From Lentisphaerota bacterium (GTDB taxonomy: Bacteria; Verrucomicrobiota; Lentisphaeria; Victivallales; Victivallaceae): a stretch of DNA of 64,000 nucleotides. Of this stretch, positions 32,380 through 41,436 are shown in pieces. A program made the position numbers and the translations under genes. The notes below the pieces were generated by a model that made no database searches, was not told where the DNA came from, and worked only from the letters and a program-made list of their open reading frames with translations. The number at the start of each line of letters is the position of its first letter. Within the stretch, counting starts at the first letter, position 1. Where the stretch lies: assembly GCA_015061615.1 (NCBI GenBank), contig SUWE01000004.1:1-64000 (forward strand). The letters run 5' to 3'.

Positions 32380-33111
32380 ATGAAAATACAATTAAAAACC
32401 AAAACCGCCATCATCACCGGTGCCGGCGGAGGCATCGGCAGAGCCGTTGCCGTAAAACTTGCCCGAAGCGGCATGAATATCATCCTTTTTGGAGGCAACA
32501 ATGCAGAAAAACTCCAAACCACAGCGGCGATGGTTGAAGAACACTCCAATGCGCTTATCATTCAGGGCAACCTGACAAATCTGGAATTTCTTTCATCGGC
32601 AATAAAAACTGCTGCGGAAAAATTCGGCGGCGCCGACGTTCTCATCAACAATGCCGGAGTAGCCCAAAGCACTCCGTTTGAAGAAGTTACTCCGGAGGAG
32701 TTCGACCGCATAATGGCGATAAACACAAGAGTTCCGTTTTTCCTGACAAAGTACGCCCTGCCGTATCTGAAAAAGTCAGAAACTCCCACAGTGATAAATA
32801 TCGCCTCAGTCGTCGCCCATGCCGGATATCCGCTGCAAAGTGTGTATACCGCATCGAAACACGCACTGCTGGGTATGACAAAAAGTTTTGCCAGAGAGTA
32901 TTATAAGGATAATATCCGCGTTCATGCCATCTGTCCGGGGGGAGTCTATACCGATATGGTGAAAATTTCCCGCCCCGACCTGTCACCGGAAGGTATGATA
33001 ATGCCGGAAGAAGTGGCGGATATCATCCATTTTCTGCTTGAAAACCGCGGCAATGCCGTCATTGATGAGATAATGCTCCACAGGGTGAATAAAGAGCCGT
33101 TTCTGGTCTGA
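32380..33111 (+). CDS. Short-chain dehydrogenase/reductase
   Basis: 243 residues, the usual SDR length. TGAGGGIGRAVA near residue 12 binds NAD(P). NNAGVAQ (about 88), the Ser in NIASVVAH (about 138) and YTASK (about 152) complete the catalytic set. It resembles FabG/3-oxoacyl reductase-like or sugar-alcohol dehydrogenases, and the substrate cannot be named. No clear Shine-Dalgarno precedes the ATG, which follows only A/T-rich sequence after composite repeat B. Confidence 0.88.
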   Translation: MKIQLKTKTAIITGAGGGIGRAVAVKLARSGMNIILFGGNNAEKLQTTAAMVEEHSNALIIQGNLTNLEFLSSAIKTAAEKFGGADVLINNAGVAQSTPFEEVTPEEFDRIMAINTRVPFFLTKYALPYLKKSETPTVINIASVVAHAGYPLQSVYTASKHALLGMTKSFAREYYKDNIRVHAICPGGVYTDMVKISRPDLSPEGMIMPEEVADIIHFLLENRGNAVIDEIMLHRVNKEPFLV

Positions 33112-33272
33112 ATTATTGAGGAAAACTCTTGCGATGACCTCTTTTTTGCAATTTTTTTCAAAAAAATATTAAGGGATGCAAAATAATTAGGATATCCTTA
33201 GCGTTATAGGGTTGGAAAGCAACCAATCGGGGGCTTGAAAAAAACAACTTCTCCAAACGAAAGGGTAGAAAA

Positions 33273-33554
33273 ATGAAAAGAATTGCCAAAGTTATGATGA
33301 TCGCCGCCGTGATGATGATGGGAGCCGCCGTCTTTGCCGGACCGTGCAAAGCGCCGAAAAAAGTGAAACCGACATTTTTCGGCTGGATCTTCGGTAAGAG
33401 AGTTCCTCCCCGTCCGAGAGTCTGCCCGCCGCCGAAAAAGCCGGTGGTCCGCAAACCCGCTCACACAGTGAGAAAACCCGCTCACACAGCGAGAAAACCC
33501 GCTCACACAGTGAGAAAACCCGCTCCCGCACCTGTCCGTCACGGCAGATGGTAA
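33273..33554 (+). CDS. Small secreted, strongly basic repeat protein
   Basis: 93 residues. A signal peptide (MMIAAVMMMGAAVFAG) is followed by a Pro/Lys/Arg-rich mature part of about 70 residues. Its C-terminal half has the 7-residue repeat RKPAHT(V/A) three times, then RKPAPAPVRHGRW. The repeat DNA contains CTCACACAGTGAG-like palindromes. The charge suggests binding to LPS, DNA or another polyanion at the surface; nothing identifies a family. AACGAAAGGGTAGAAAA is the ribosome site. A terminator directly follows, so it is a monocistronic gene. Confidence 0.75.
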   Translation: MKRIAKVMMIAAVMMMGAAVFAGPCKAPKKVKPTFFGWIFGKRVPPRPRVCPPPKKPVVRKPAHTVRKPAHTARKPAHTVRKPAPAPVRHGRW

Positions 33555-33561
33555 ACAATGA

Positions 33562-33604
33562 AACAAACGGGGCTGAGCGTAAAACTCAGCTCCGTTTGTT
33601 TTGC
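33562..33604 (+). terminator. Rho-independent terminator
   Basis: AACAAACGGGGCTGAG (33562-33577) pairs with CTCAGCTCCGTTTGTT (33585-33600) with one G-T pair, then T residues. It ends the small basic protein gene. Confidence 0.85.
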
Positions 33605-33708
33605 AGGGGTGCTAACGACTTGTCACGGCGTAGTGTAACGAAGACGGACGCCCCCTGCAAAAAAATGACAGTTTTTGCGCTCAGCTCCGTTTGTTTTGCA
33701 GGGGTGCT
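33585..33708. repeat. 29-base direct repeat and long stem-loop
   Basis: The 29 bases from CTCAGCTCCG to GGGGTGCT occur exactly at 33585-33613 and 33680-33708. TTTTGCAGGGG (33599-33609) pairs with CCCCTGCAAAA (33652-33662), enclosing about 40 bases that include ACGAAGACGGA, similar to the left edge of the window. Confidence 0.8.
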
Positions 33709-33714
33709 TGCAAA

Positions 33715-34878
33715 TCAGAAGATTTTGCGCAAACGGTCAAGGGCAGGCTCAAGCAGAGCTTTGGGCATACCGACTGCCAGACGGAAATGGTGCTGTATTC
33801 CGGAGTATCCGGCAATATGCCATGTGTCGTAATAGTGGCCGGGATCGGCGGAAATTCCGGCATCGGCAAGTTTGCGGGCAAGGGTATCGGTATCCCAGTT
33901 CAATTTGGAGCAATCGACCCAGAGGAGAAACGATGCTTCCGGACGGCAGACGGCAACAGGCAGGTCTTTGAGATACTCCATTGCCATATCAATATTGCTG
34001 TTGAGGTATGAAATCATCTCATCGAGATATTTTTCACCGTATTTGTATGCGGCGGTCTGGGCGACAAGCGAAAACAAGGGCGGTCTGCCGCACTCATGAC
34101 CGTATTCATAGAGCAAAGAGCGTATCTTATCTTTGAGTTCTGCGTCGGCGATCACGGCGGAACCGATATGACAACCGCCGAGGTTGAAGGTTTTTGAGGC
34201 GGAAAATACGGTGATGACCCGTTCCGCCATACCGGGGAGCGACGCCAGCGGAATATGTTTGTTTCCGGGGTAGACAAGATCGCGGTGTATCTCATCGCAA
34301 ATAACGGTACAGTTGTACTTTTTCACAAGTTCGGCAAGCGGGGAAAGTTCTTCCATGCGCCAGACACGTCCGGTGGGATTGTGTGGAGCGCACATCATCA
34401 GCACCCTTGCACCGGAAGCAAAATGCTTTTCAATATCGTCAAGGTCAAGGGTGTAATTGCCGTCAGCGGTACGCTTCATCCACGATTCACAGGCGATACG
34501 CCCCTGCATGTACGCACTGCGGATGGATGGTGTGTGCAACGGCAGTATCACAACAACTTTATCTCCCGGCTGAGTAAGGGCGTACATGGAACAGCGCATA
34601 GTGTTCAAAACTCCGGGAGTGGCAAGCAGGTGTTCGCGGGGAATGGTGATGCCGTGACGGGATTTTACAAAGTCGATGACCGCCTGATAATCCTCATCGA
34701 CCATCATGGTGTAGCCGAAGTTTCCGTGTGCGGCGCGTTTTTGCAGAGCGTCAACGACCTCCGGCGGAGCGGCGAACTCCATATCGGCAATGGTCATGGG
34801 GAGGATATTTTCCGGCACGCCGAGATATTTGCATGCTCCGATGCCGCGGCGGTTTACAATTTTGTCGAAATCGTACAT
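33715..34878 (-). CDS. MalY/PatB-like PLP aminotransferase (C-S lyase)
   Basis: About 387 residues from ATG 34878 (AAAGGA is well placed; a TTG six bases earlier is also in frame). MTIADMEFAAPPEV near the N-terminus is typical of the MalY/PatB group. The PLP lysine is in SASKTFNLGG (about 230) and the substrate arginine is expected near the C-terminus. These fold-type I enzymes cleave cystathionine or cysteine conjugates to pyruvate, ammonia and a thiol. It begins two bases after the helicase stop and is the last gene of the long minus-strand run. Confidence 0.88.
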   Translation of the reverse strand: MYDFDKIVNRRGIGACKYLGVPENILPMTIADMEFAAPPEVVDALQKRAAHGNFGYTMMVDEDYQAVIDFVKSRHGITIPREHLLATPGVLNTMRCSMYALTQPGDKVVVILPLHTPSIRSAYMQGRIACESWMKRTADGNYTLDLDDIEKHFASGARVLMMCAPHNPTGRVWRMEELSPLAELVKKYNCTVICDEIHRDLVYPGNKHIPLASLPGMAERVITVFSASKTFNLGGCHIGSAVIADAELKDKIRSLLYEYGHECGRPPLFSLVAQTAAYKYGEKYLDEMISYLNSNIDMAMEYLKDLPVAVCRPEASFLLWVDCSKLNWDTDTLARKLADAGISADPGHYYDTWHIAGYSGIQHHFRLAVGMPKALLEPALDRLRKIF

Positions 34879-34880
34879 AC

Positions 34881-37800
34881 TCAAAATCCTTTCTGTTTCT
34901 TATACGGGGATAATTGTAAAAATAATTTGCGGTAAAACTCCGCATCAAAACGGTCACTGCCGATAAATGCTTCGGCGATATCCTGCTGGCGCTGTTGTCC
35001 CAGAGTCAGACGGTAGTGGGTCAGGAGCTTTTTCAACCGGGAAAAAGCCGCTATCGAGGAGCTGTACTTTATCAGCGGCACGAGACGTTCGATTTTCACC
35101 GGCTGATTTTCCCGCATACACCAGAATGGGGACATTTGAGAGTAATCACCGCAACAGGCGGCGGCTTCGCGTTCATCGGCATAGTCAAAAAGTTCTTTCC
35201 AGCTGCGGCATGTTTTATCAGCAGCCGCGACAAGACTTCTGCGGATGGCAAAACACTGAAAACGGTTGATACGTCCTTCACGCTGTTCAAGTTCGACCGG
35301 ATTGGCAGGCAGGTTCCAGTGCATGATCTTACGGCAGTAAGTGTGAAAATCCAACCCTTCCTGACCGACGGAGGTAGAGGCAAGCACGAAGGGGTAAAAC
35401 GGCGAATTGAATGCGGTACGCAAGCTCTCTTTGCGGTTGCCGGATTTGGCATCGGCACTGCTGCCTTTATCTCTGTTGAAACTGGCGGCGAAGTGAGACC
35501 GCATGGAAAATTTGTTCTCATGCCGGCTTTTATCCGCCGGATTTTCAATGCGTGAAGCAAACGCCGTCCGGGTATCGACATCGTAGACCGCGGTGGTGAA
35601 TTTCAGAACGGAAACAGCCGTTTCGACCATCGTCTGCCAATTTTCCGCCCCGATATCCGCCTGAAGGACAAAGAAATATTCGTCGAGCATCGCCTGAAAT
35701 CCGCCTTCGGCACAGTAACGCAAAAGTTTGAACTGATAACGGTCGATATCGTGATTTGTGCTGCAAACTGCTCCAACACTTTCCGGACGGCAGAATCTGG
35801 CGGCGAAGGCGGCGGCAAGCGCAAAAACGCCTTGAGAGATTTCTTTTTCATCTGATGCGTATTTCTGCAAAGTTCTTCTGGCGCACACCGCCGGAGAAGC
35901 CAGCGCCATATCGGTCAGAATATCAGGAAAGTCCTCACTCAGAGGAGTGCGGTTTTCACCGTTGTAAACCGCGCCATCCAATGCGGATAAAAGTTCTTCA
36001 AAAGATGAGTACTGCCCATTGCAATGTTGTGATATATTCTCAAAGACCCGTTGGCGGCAGACGGAATAATCTTCACATGTTCCCGAAGGGGTGAAACAGG
36101 CGGCAAGGAACTTGGAATCCCACAGGAGCAGGTTCAATTTGCCAGCCGCAACCCGTTTGCCGGGATAGCGTTCAACGCCATGTTTCACATTGTATGACAG
36201 GGCGGCGATGCCGCTTTTTTTGCGTTTTTTCCGCTTTTTATTGGCAATCTGCGCCTTTATCAATGTTCCGATGGAGCGCCGTTCAGCTTCGTATGAAGTG
36301 AGGACGGCGATCATGCGCGGAACCATCTCCCACGCGGAAAATATGAGGATTTTGGAAAAATCCTGCTGATTTTTGAAAACTCCCTGAAGTTCGTAATCCG
36401 GCTTTGACGGCGGAACCCAGAGCAGTTTTGATGAATCGCCGTTTTCACGGAACAGGATATCAAACAGCGCATCAAGTTTGGCGTTGCAGCGGGGAATTTC
36501 ACCGTAACGGCTGATATTTCCGGTATCGAGCCACGACCATTGGAGCTTTTTATTGCGGGCAAGGCGGGCGCACTCCGGATTTTTTGTAATATTTTCCTTG
36601 AGCTGATAATGCTCCATAAATGAGAGCAGAAAGGGGGCGCTTTTGACGTAATCCACCGGGAGATTTTCTGACAGCGGCGCAAGGATGGCGCTCATTTCCA
36701 GAAAAGAACATATATCACCGTAACCGGCATCAAGGAGCATTTCCGGCTCGTGGAGAAAATCTTTATCTCCGGAAATGAATCCGATGCGTTCAGTGCGGCA
36801 TATCCCGGAATCATAAAGTGCTTTTTCAGCGTTGTTTTTGCTCTCAAGAAGCGTTCCGGCAGATTTTTCCGGCGCATGGAGAAGTGCGGAGTAACTGCCC
36901 CAGACAGTTTGAAAATCTTCAAAACGCTCACTGCTGCCGCTGTGCAGAAATTTTACCACATCCTTAAATTCACGGTATTGATCCTCGCCGCTTGCTTCAG
37001 CTTCTTCAAGCGTGGAGTAAAGCTTGAAAGGCGTTGCCGATAAAAGCAGTACACGGGGGGAATTTTCCGCATCGCCCTGCAGAAAACGTTTGGCAAGTTC
37101 CGCCATATCCCCCTCACCGGACAATAATGTGCGGAAACGCTGAAACTCATCCATTATCACCAGGTCGGGAGCAAGTGATTCAGCGGAAAATGCGGCAAAA
37201 TGTTTGCGGAACTCAGTGAGCATTCTGCGCTGTCCGGAACCTGCGGGCAAAGCATTATCTGTCAGACAACGCTGAAAATCAGAAAAAATATCCGTCTTTG
37301 CGACCTTGTCAAGAAGCCGCTCCGGATAACCGCTGCCGGAAACTTTATCCACCCGTTTGCGGTAATATTCAACACTGTTATTCCAGCCGGTCTCCCCCAC
37401 GCCGTAACGGAAAAATTCTGAAATTTCACCGTGGAACTTCTCCTCAACAAGCCGTTGCAGCATTACAGCGGTCAATGCGCGCTCCTCCATGCACCCGGCA
37501 CTTTCTGTAAGCTGGAAACTTGTTCCGGGCGTAAGCGCAAGCATCTGGATAAACTGCTTTTTTTCAAGTGCCGCCGCCTCATCTTCAGCGATACGCAAAT
37601 GTTGCATGGATAAGCGCATTTCGCAGAGATTTCCCACTTGTTTCTGCTCAACAAGCTGAAGTTTGCGGATATTCTGGCGGGAAACGGTCTGATTTGAGCA
37701 GACGTAAACCACCTTGAAAAGATCATCCCCTTCATGAAAACGCATCCTTGCCGTTTCAGCGGTCACACTGCGGGCGATGATCGTTTTGCCCAGTCCGACC

Positions 37801-37958
37801 TCATCGGCGACCAGCACGCGGCGCTGACCGGATTTAAAAAGTTCACAAATACGGTCAACGGTCGCTTTCTGAAAATTTTTCAGCTTGCCGTAAGCTCCGG
37901 CACAGATATTGTCTAAAGTTTTTTCCACATTTTCACCGTATCCAAAAAGTTGCCGCAA
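34881..37958 (-). CDS. Swi2/Snf2-type DEAD/DEAH helicase of a DUF6361-PLD module
   Basis: 1025 residues. Motif I ADEVGLGKT (51-59), motif II MDEFQRF (about 270), motif III LLSATPF (about 305), then a helicase C domain with FVLASTSVGQEGLDF and motif VI EQREGRINRF (about 890). A long, less conserved region separates the two helicase halves (about 350-560). It should use ATP to move on or remodel nucleic acid. The start is uncertain: TTG at 37958 overlaps the PLD gene by 46 bases, and an in-frame GTG at 37928 is an alternative. Tight overlap with the PLD-like and DUF6361 genes suggests one complex or pathway. Confidence 0.85.
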   Translation of the reverse strand: MRQLFGYGENVEKTLDNICAGAYGKLKNFQKATVDRICELFKSGQRRVLVADEVGLGKTIIARSVTAETARMRFHEGDDLFKVVYVCSNQTVSRQNIRKLQLVEQKQVGNLCEMRLSMQHLRIAEDEAAALEKKQFIQMLALTPGTSFQLTESAGCMEERALTAVMLQRLVEEKFHGEISEFFRYGVGETGWNNSVEYYRKRVDKVSGSGYPERLLDKVAKTDIFSDFQRCLTDNALPAGSGQRRMLTEFRKHFAAFSAESLAPDLVIMDEFQRFRTLLSGEGDMAELAKRFLQGDAENSPRVLLLSATPFKLYSTLEEAEASGEDQYREFKDVVKFLHSGSSERFEDFQTVWGSYSALLHAPEKSAGTLLESKNNAEKALYDSGICRTERIGFISGDKDFLHEPEMLLDAGYGDICSFLEMSAILAPLSENLPVDYVKSAPFLLSFMEHYQLKENITKNPECARLARNKKLQWSWLDTGNISRYGEIPRCNAKLDALFDILFRENGDSSKLLWVPPSKPDYELQGVFKNQQDFSKILIFSAWEMVPRMIAVLTSYEAERRSIGTLIKAQIANKKRKKRKKSGIAALSYNVKHGVERYPGKRVAAGKLNLLLWDSKFLAACFTPSGTCEDYSVCRQRVFENISQHCNGQYSSFEELLSALDGAVYNGENRTPLSEDFPDILTDMALASPAVCARRTLQKYASDEKEISQGVFALAAAFAARFCRPESVGAVCSTNHDIDRYQFKLLRYCAEGGFQAMLDEYFFVLQADIGAENWQTMVETAVSVLKFTTAVYDVDTRTAFASRIENPADKSRHENKFSMRSHFAASFNRDKGSSADAKSGNRKESLRTAFNSPFYPFVLASTSVGQEGLDFHTYCRKIMHWNLPANPVELEQREGRINRFQCFAIRRSLVAAADKTCRSWKELFDYADEREAAACCGDYSQMSPFWCMRENQPVKIERLVPLIKYSSSIAAFSRLKKLLTHYRLTLGQQRQQDIAEAFIGSDRFDAEFYRKLFLQLSPYKKQKGF

Positions 37959-39745
37959 AATTGCAGAAGTTCATCAAGTCCATCGTGTTTTACAGGTGAG
38001 TTTTTCAATTCCCCGATCACTTTGCGCAGATCGGAAAGTTTATCCGGCTCCAGCGCCGCTGCACGCAAAAGCTGTTCATAAATGCCCGCACTTTTTTCAG
38101 CGGAAAACCGGTTACTGCCCGCTTCGGCGCAAGAAAATATATCCGTTTTCTGGCGCAGGGCAAACACCGCCTGATCGGGAGCTGAAGCGAACTCCAAAAA
38201 TGCCAGAAGTTTGCCTGCGGAGTCAAAAATTTTTGCCGAGACCGCGCAATCGCGTTCACTTGCAAAATCAGCGGCAGTTTTCAAGATCATCATCCGTTTG
38301 ACTTCGGCAGTGCCGTTGGAAAGAGTCAAAGCGTAAAAGTCGGAAAGTTTCTCAGGGGCAATAGCAGAAAAGCGCATTTTTTCCGACAGAGGAACAGCTT
38401 CCGCCGCTCCCAGATGGCGCAGTTCACAGCGGATACCGGGTAAATCCGGCGGGGGTTCAGAACTTGCCAATGTGACGGAAAATCTGCCGTCTGTACCTTT
38501 TTCAACACTTGTTTTGCAACGGTTCAAATAGTTTGCAACCGGACGGAAAAAGTTTTTCAACACATCTTCAGGTTGTTCATCTCCGGACAGTTCAACTTCT
38601 GTATGCAAGTTGAATGTTTCAAAACAGCTCTGTTCATCCTCAAGTTTCAAGCCGTCAATGACCGAAAAGAATACCGCATCACCGCGCGGACGGATTTTCA
38701 CCATAAGTTCCGTATTATGGAATTTGCCGTTTTCCGTAAGATTCATCGAACCGAGGTAAAAGTCATGCTGCACAACGTAAAATTTGGCGTGGATATCCGA
38801 AGGCAGATAAAACTCATCATCATCGCTTTGCACCCCGTGGACAGCATCGTCGCAAAGGTGATAAATTTCAAAATTCTTTTTACCGTCCTTTCCGTGAAAT
38901 TCCGGCGGAGCAAAGCCGTTAAAGGTTTTGGCAAGCTCATTTTTGCGGGAAACAAGCACCATTTTCGAGTAGTCTTTATCCGGCTTGAAGTACGAAGTGA
39001 ATACCTTCACCGCTTCAGGCGTAAGAAATGGCGATATGGCAAGCAGACGGGAAAATTTTTCACCTTCAGCTATCTTCTCTTTGCCGCCTTTCAAGGGAGC
39101 CGGGAGCTTTTCCCTTGCTTTTGAAGCCGGGTAAAGCGGAATAAAAAGCGTTTCATCATCATCGAGATTTTTTCCGGTAAAGCGCACACTGTCAAGTTCA
39201 GCGGCAAATCCGGCAAGTTTTTTTGGAGCAAGCCAGCGGAGAAAATCCCCCAGTTCCTTACCGTTGGCGCGTTCACTTTCAGCAGCGGAAGTGCCCTCAA
39301 AACTCACGCACATATCCCAGCTGCGGTCAAAAGCGAGATTGCGGCTCAAGAGTGCCGCGCGGTAAGAAAGAGTGGTGCTTTTTTTATCCTTGAAACGCAA
39401 AAGCCACATTTTGGGGTGAAAAGCTCCGCTTTCAGGGAATACCGGATAGATCATGCGGTCAAGCAGCGGGAAAAACGGGGAATCCTTTTCCGGCAGTTTC
39501 ACCGCACTGCTGTCGCAGAAAATCAGCACTTTGTCAATGATTTTGCGGATGGCGAAAAAGACCGATACCGGATTGTCGCGGCAGACACCGGACATTTCAC
39601 CGCCGAGCGCAAGCGGAACAAGCGCCGATATCAACGTCGGCAGATCGAGGGAATAGGTCGCTGCCACGGCAAGATCAAGCTCAAATCCGGCAGGGGGACG
39701 GAGTATGGATGAGTAATTTATCCGCTCTTTTTCAGGGTCGAACAT
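37913..39745 (-). CDS. Phospholipase D-like (two HKD motifs) protein
   Basis: About 610 residues from ATG 39745, with AAGGAG seven bases upstream. Two HKD-type motifs are visible: FHPKMWLL with SRNLAFDRSWD (about 110-145), and IHAKFYVV with LGSMNLTENGKFHNTE (about 325-355). This is the pattern of PLD-superfamily nucleases and phosphodiesterases, as in restriction or defence proteins, rather than lipid enzymes. No signal peptide. The C-terminal 200 residues are unassigned. It overlaps DUF6361 by 14 bases and the helicase by up to 46, so the three are translated together. Confidence 0.82.
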   Translation of the reverse strand: MFDPEKERINYSSILRPPAGFELDLAVAATYSLDLPTLISALVPLALGGEMSGVCRDNPVSVFFAIRKIIDKVLIFCDSSAVKLPEKDSPFFPLLDRMIYPVFPESGAFHPKMWLLRFKDKKSTTLSYRAALLSRNLAFDRSWDMCVSFEGTSAAESERANGKELGDFLRWLAPKKLAGFAAELDSVRFTGKNLDDDETLFIPLYPASKAREKLPAPLKGGKEKIAEGEKFSRLLAISPFLTPEAVKVFTSYFKPDKDYSKMVLVSRKNELAKTFNGFAPPEFHGKDGKKNFEIYHLCDDAVHGVQSDDDEFYLPSDIHAKFYVVQHDFYLGSMNLTENGKFHNTELMVKIRPRGDAVFFSVIDGLKLEDEQSCFETFNLHTEVELSGDEQPEDVLKNFFRPVANYLNRCKTSVEKGTDGRFSVTLASSEPPPDLPGIRCELRHLGAAEAVPLSEKMRFSAIAPEKLSDFYALTLSNGTAEVKRMMILKTAADFASERDCAVSAKIFDSAGKLLAFLEFASAPDQAVFALRQKTDIFSCAEAGSNRFSAEKSAGIYEQLLRAAALEPDKLSDLRKVIGELKNSPVKHDGLDELLQFCGNFLDTVKMWKKL

Positions 39746-40955
39746 CTTCAAGCTCCTTTACTCCCATATCTTTCAGCAAGGTACTGGCAACGCGGAAACG
39801 GAAAGAGAGTTTTTCGCCGGAAAACATCGTACCGCCGTTTTGAAAATCCTCACGGTGACAGAGTTTTGCCCGTTTTACCCCCTTGAGATACTTTTCACGG
39901 TCAGTAAGAAGTTCATCAAGGGCATACTCATCAAGTTTTTCCGCAAGAAAAAGCGTTTTCAGATCGTTGAGGAACTTTTCCGTCCGCTTTCTGCGGATAA
40001 GCGCCGCCGGGGATGCCGCAGGCAGGATTTTGAAAATCCCGTCGATATCAACTTTTTCCGCCCGCTGTTGAAAAGTCCCCTGCAATCCGCGCCATTCTTC
40101 AGCAGATTTTCTGCGTTGCAAAAGAAGATTGAAATATATCTGCGCAGGATAGATAAATTCCGCAAAACCGTTGGCAAGCTGCCACAATTTTTCCAGTTCC
40201 GCGCCCAGCGGCAGACGGTTGGCGTACTTAAACTCTCCAGGCAGACCGTTTTCAAGCATGGTGCAAAGAAGAGTGCCGCTGAACTTTTCTCTTATCTGCT
40301 GACGGAAAAATGATTTTTCTTCTTCACTCAAAGCCGGAGTGGGGGATTTCTGCCAGTTCTCCGGTTGCAAAAGCTGCCAGTGCCAGAATTTTTCTTCTGC
40401 ATCATTGCGGTCGCAATCCTCATCTTCATCGCCTTTCTGACGGATATAACCGTTATCGGCAGATGATTCCGTTTCAAGGATGCGGATAAATTCCGCAAGG
40501 GAAATACCTTTTTTGCTCTCATCAAACCGGATGAAACCGAACTGCTTTATACCACTCCAGTAGACCTCTGACGGCGGGCGCCTGACCCATGATTTATTGT
40601 CGGAATCAAAGAAACGGGTACCGAAAATACCCTCTTTATCTTCGTCAGAGGTATTTTTATAAAGCGCTTTTGAGTAATCTTTTTCGATCGTGTAAAGTTT
40701 TGATGCAAAATTTTTACGGTCGGTGTTTTCAAAAACCTCTCTGAGCGCATAACATACGGCAAAAAAGTACTTTGCCCGCGTCTGGATGGTCGAAGTTCCG
40801 GGGAAAAATCTGTCGGCAAAAGCACTCTGGATAACTCCGAGACCAAGTTCATCGACCGCCCCCTGTTCCCGAAGTGCGTTGATGATATCGGCGGCAAGCC
40901 GGGAGTCTTCGCGGGAAAAATCGACCCATCCGAAAGGATAATCTCTTTCAGCCAT
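39732..40955 (-). CDS. DUF6361-family protein
   Basis: About 407 residues from ATG 40955, which has GGAGGG a few bases upstream; the longer GTG form is less likely. The N-terminus has WVDFSREDSR, then VDELGLGVIQSAFADRFFPG and STIQTRAKYFF, the pattern I know for DUF6361. No catalytic motif is evident and the rest is charged and helical. The family is of unknown function and is often next to PLD-like and helicase genes, as here. It follows the phosphotyrosine phosphatase gene by 20 bases, so it lacks its own promoter space. Confidence 0.75.
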   Translation of the reverse strand: MAERDYPFGWVDFSREDSRLAADIINALREQGAVDELGLGVIQSAFADRFFPGTSTIQTRAKYFFAVCYALREVFENTDRKNFASKLYTIEKDYSKALYKNTSDEDKEGIFGTRFFDSDNKSWVRRPPSEVYWSGIKQFGFIRFDESKKGISLAEFIRILETESSADNGYIRQKGDEDEDCDRNDAEEKFWHWQLLQPENWQKSPTPALSEEEKSFFRQQIREKFSGTLLCTMLENGLPGEFKYANRLPLGAELEKLWQLANGFAEFIYPAQIYFNLLLQRRKSAEEWRGLQGTFQQRAEKVDIDGIFKILPAASPAALIRRKRTEKFLNDLKTLFLAEKLDEYALDELLTDREKYLKGVKRAKLCHREDFQNGGTMFSGEKLSFRFRVASTLLKDMGVKELEDVRP

Positions 40956-40975
40956 ACACCCTCCGCCCACCGGAC

Positions 40976-41431
40976 TCAGCAGATATCAAGAGTATCGAAA
41001 AACGCCGTCAGACCGCGGTGGATATCACTCCAGGTGCCGTCGAAATTTCCGCAGTACCACGGATCGGCAACGTCACCGGGAGCAGAAGTAAAATCAAGAA
41101 GTTTGTACATCTTGTTATCTTTATCGCCGCCGCAGATGCGCTGCATGTTGCGCATGTTGGAAGAATCCATACAGATAAGGTAATCGAAATACTCATAATC
41201 TTTCACACTCATTTTGCGTGCGTATTTGCCGCGGCAGTCGATACCGTGTTCAGCAAGCACTCTCCTTGCCGGAGGATAAACGGGATTGCCCAGCTCTTCA
41301 CTGCTGACGGCGGCAGATTCGATCTCAAACTTATCCGCGACACCGGCTTTCTGCACCATATCTTTGAACATGAATTCCGCCATCGGACTGCGGCAGATGT
41401 TGCCGTGACAGACAAAGAGAACTTTGATCAT
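40976..41431 (-). CDS. Low-molecular-weight protein-tyrosine phosphatase
   Basis: About 151 residues from ATG 41431 (GGGAGG ten bases upstream; a TTG nine bases earlier is also in frame). VLFVCHGNICRSPMAEF has the C-X5-R phosphate loop, and DPWYCGNF near the C-terminus has the general-acid Asp. LMW-PTPs dephosphorylate tyrosine on proteins, often the tyrosine kinases that control exopolysaccharide export, or arsenate. No kinase is visible here. It starts five bases after the upstream esterase stop. Confidence 0.9.
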   Translation of the reverse strand: MIKVLFVCHGNICRSPMAEFMFKDMVQKAGVADKFEIESAAVSSEELGNPVYPPARRVLAEHGIDCRGKYARKMSVKDYEYFDYLICMDSSNMRNMQRICGGDKDNKMYKLLDFTSAPGDVADPWYCGNFDGTWSDIHRGLTAFFDTLDIC

Positions 41432-41436
41432 GAAAT

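Noticed and set aside
32027-32537. Open frames through composite repeat B (118 and 156 residues)
   Set aside because: The translated text mirrors the tandem DNA repeats, and the longer frame runs out of frame into the SDR gene.
34881-40955. Classical DISARM or type I restriction-modification system
   Set aside because: No DNA methyltransferase, no DUF1998 gene and no specificity subunit are visible; only helicase and PLD features are shared.
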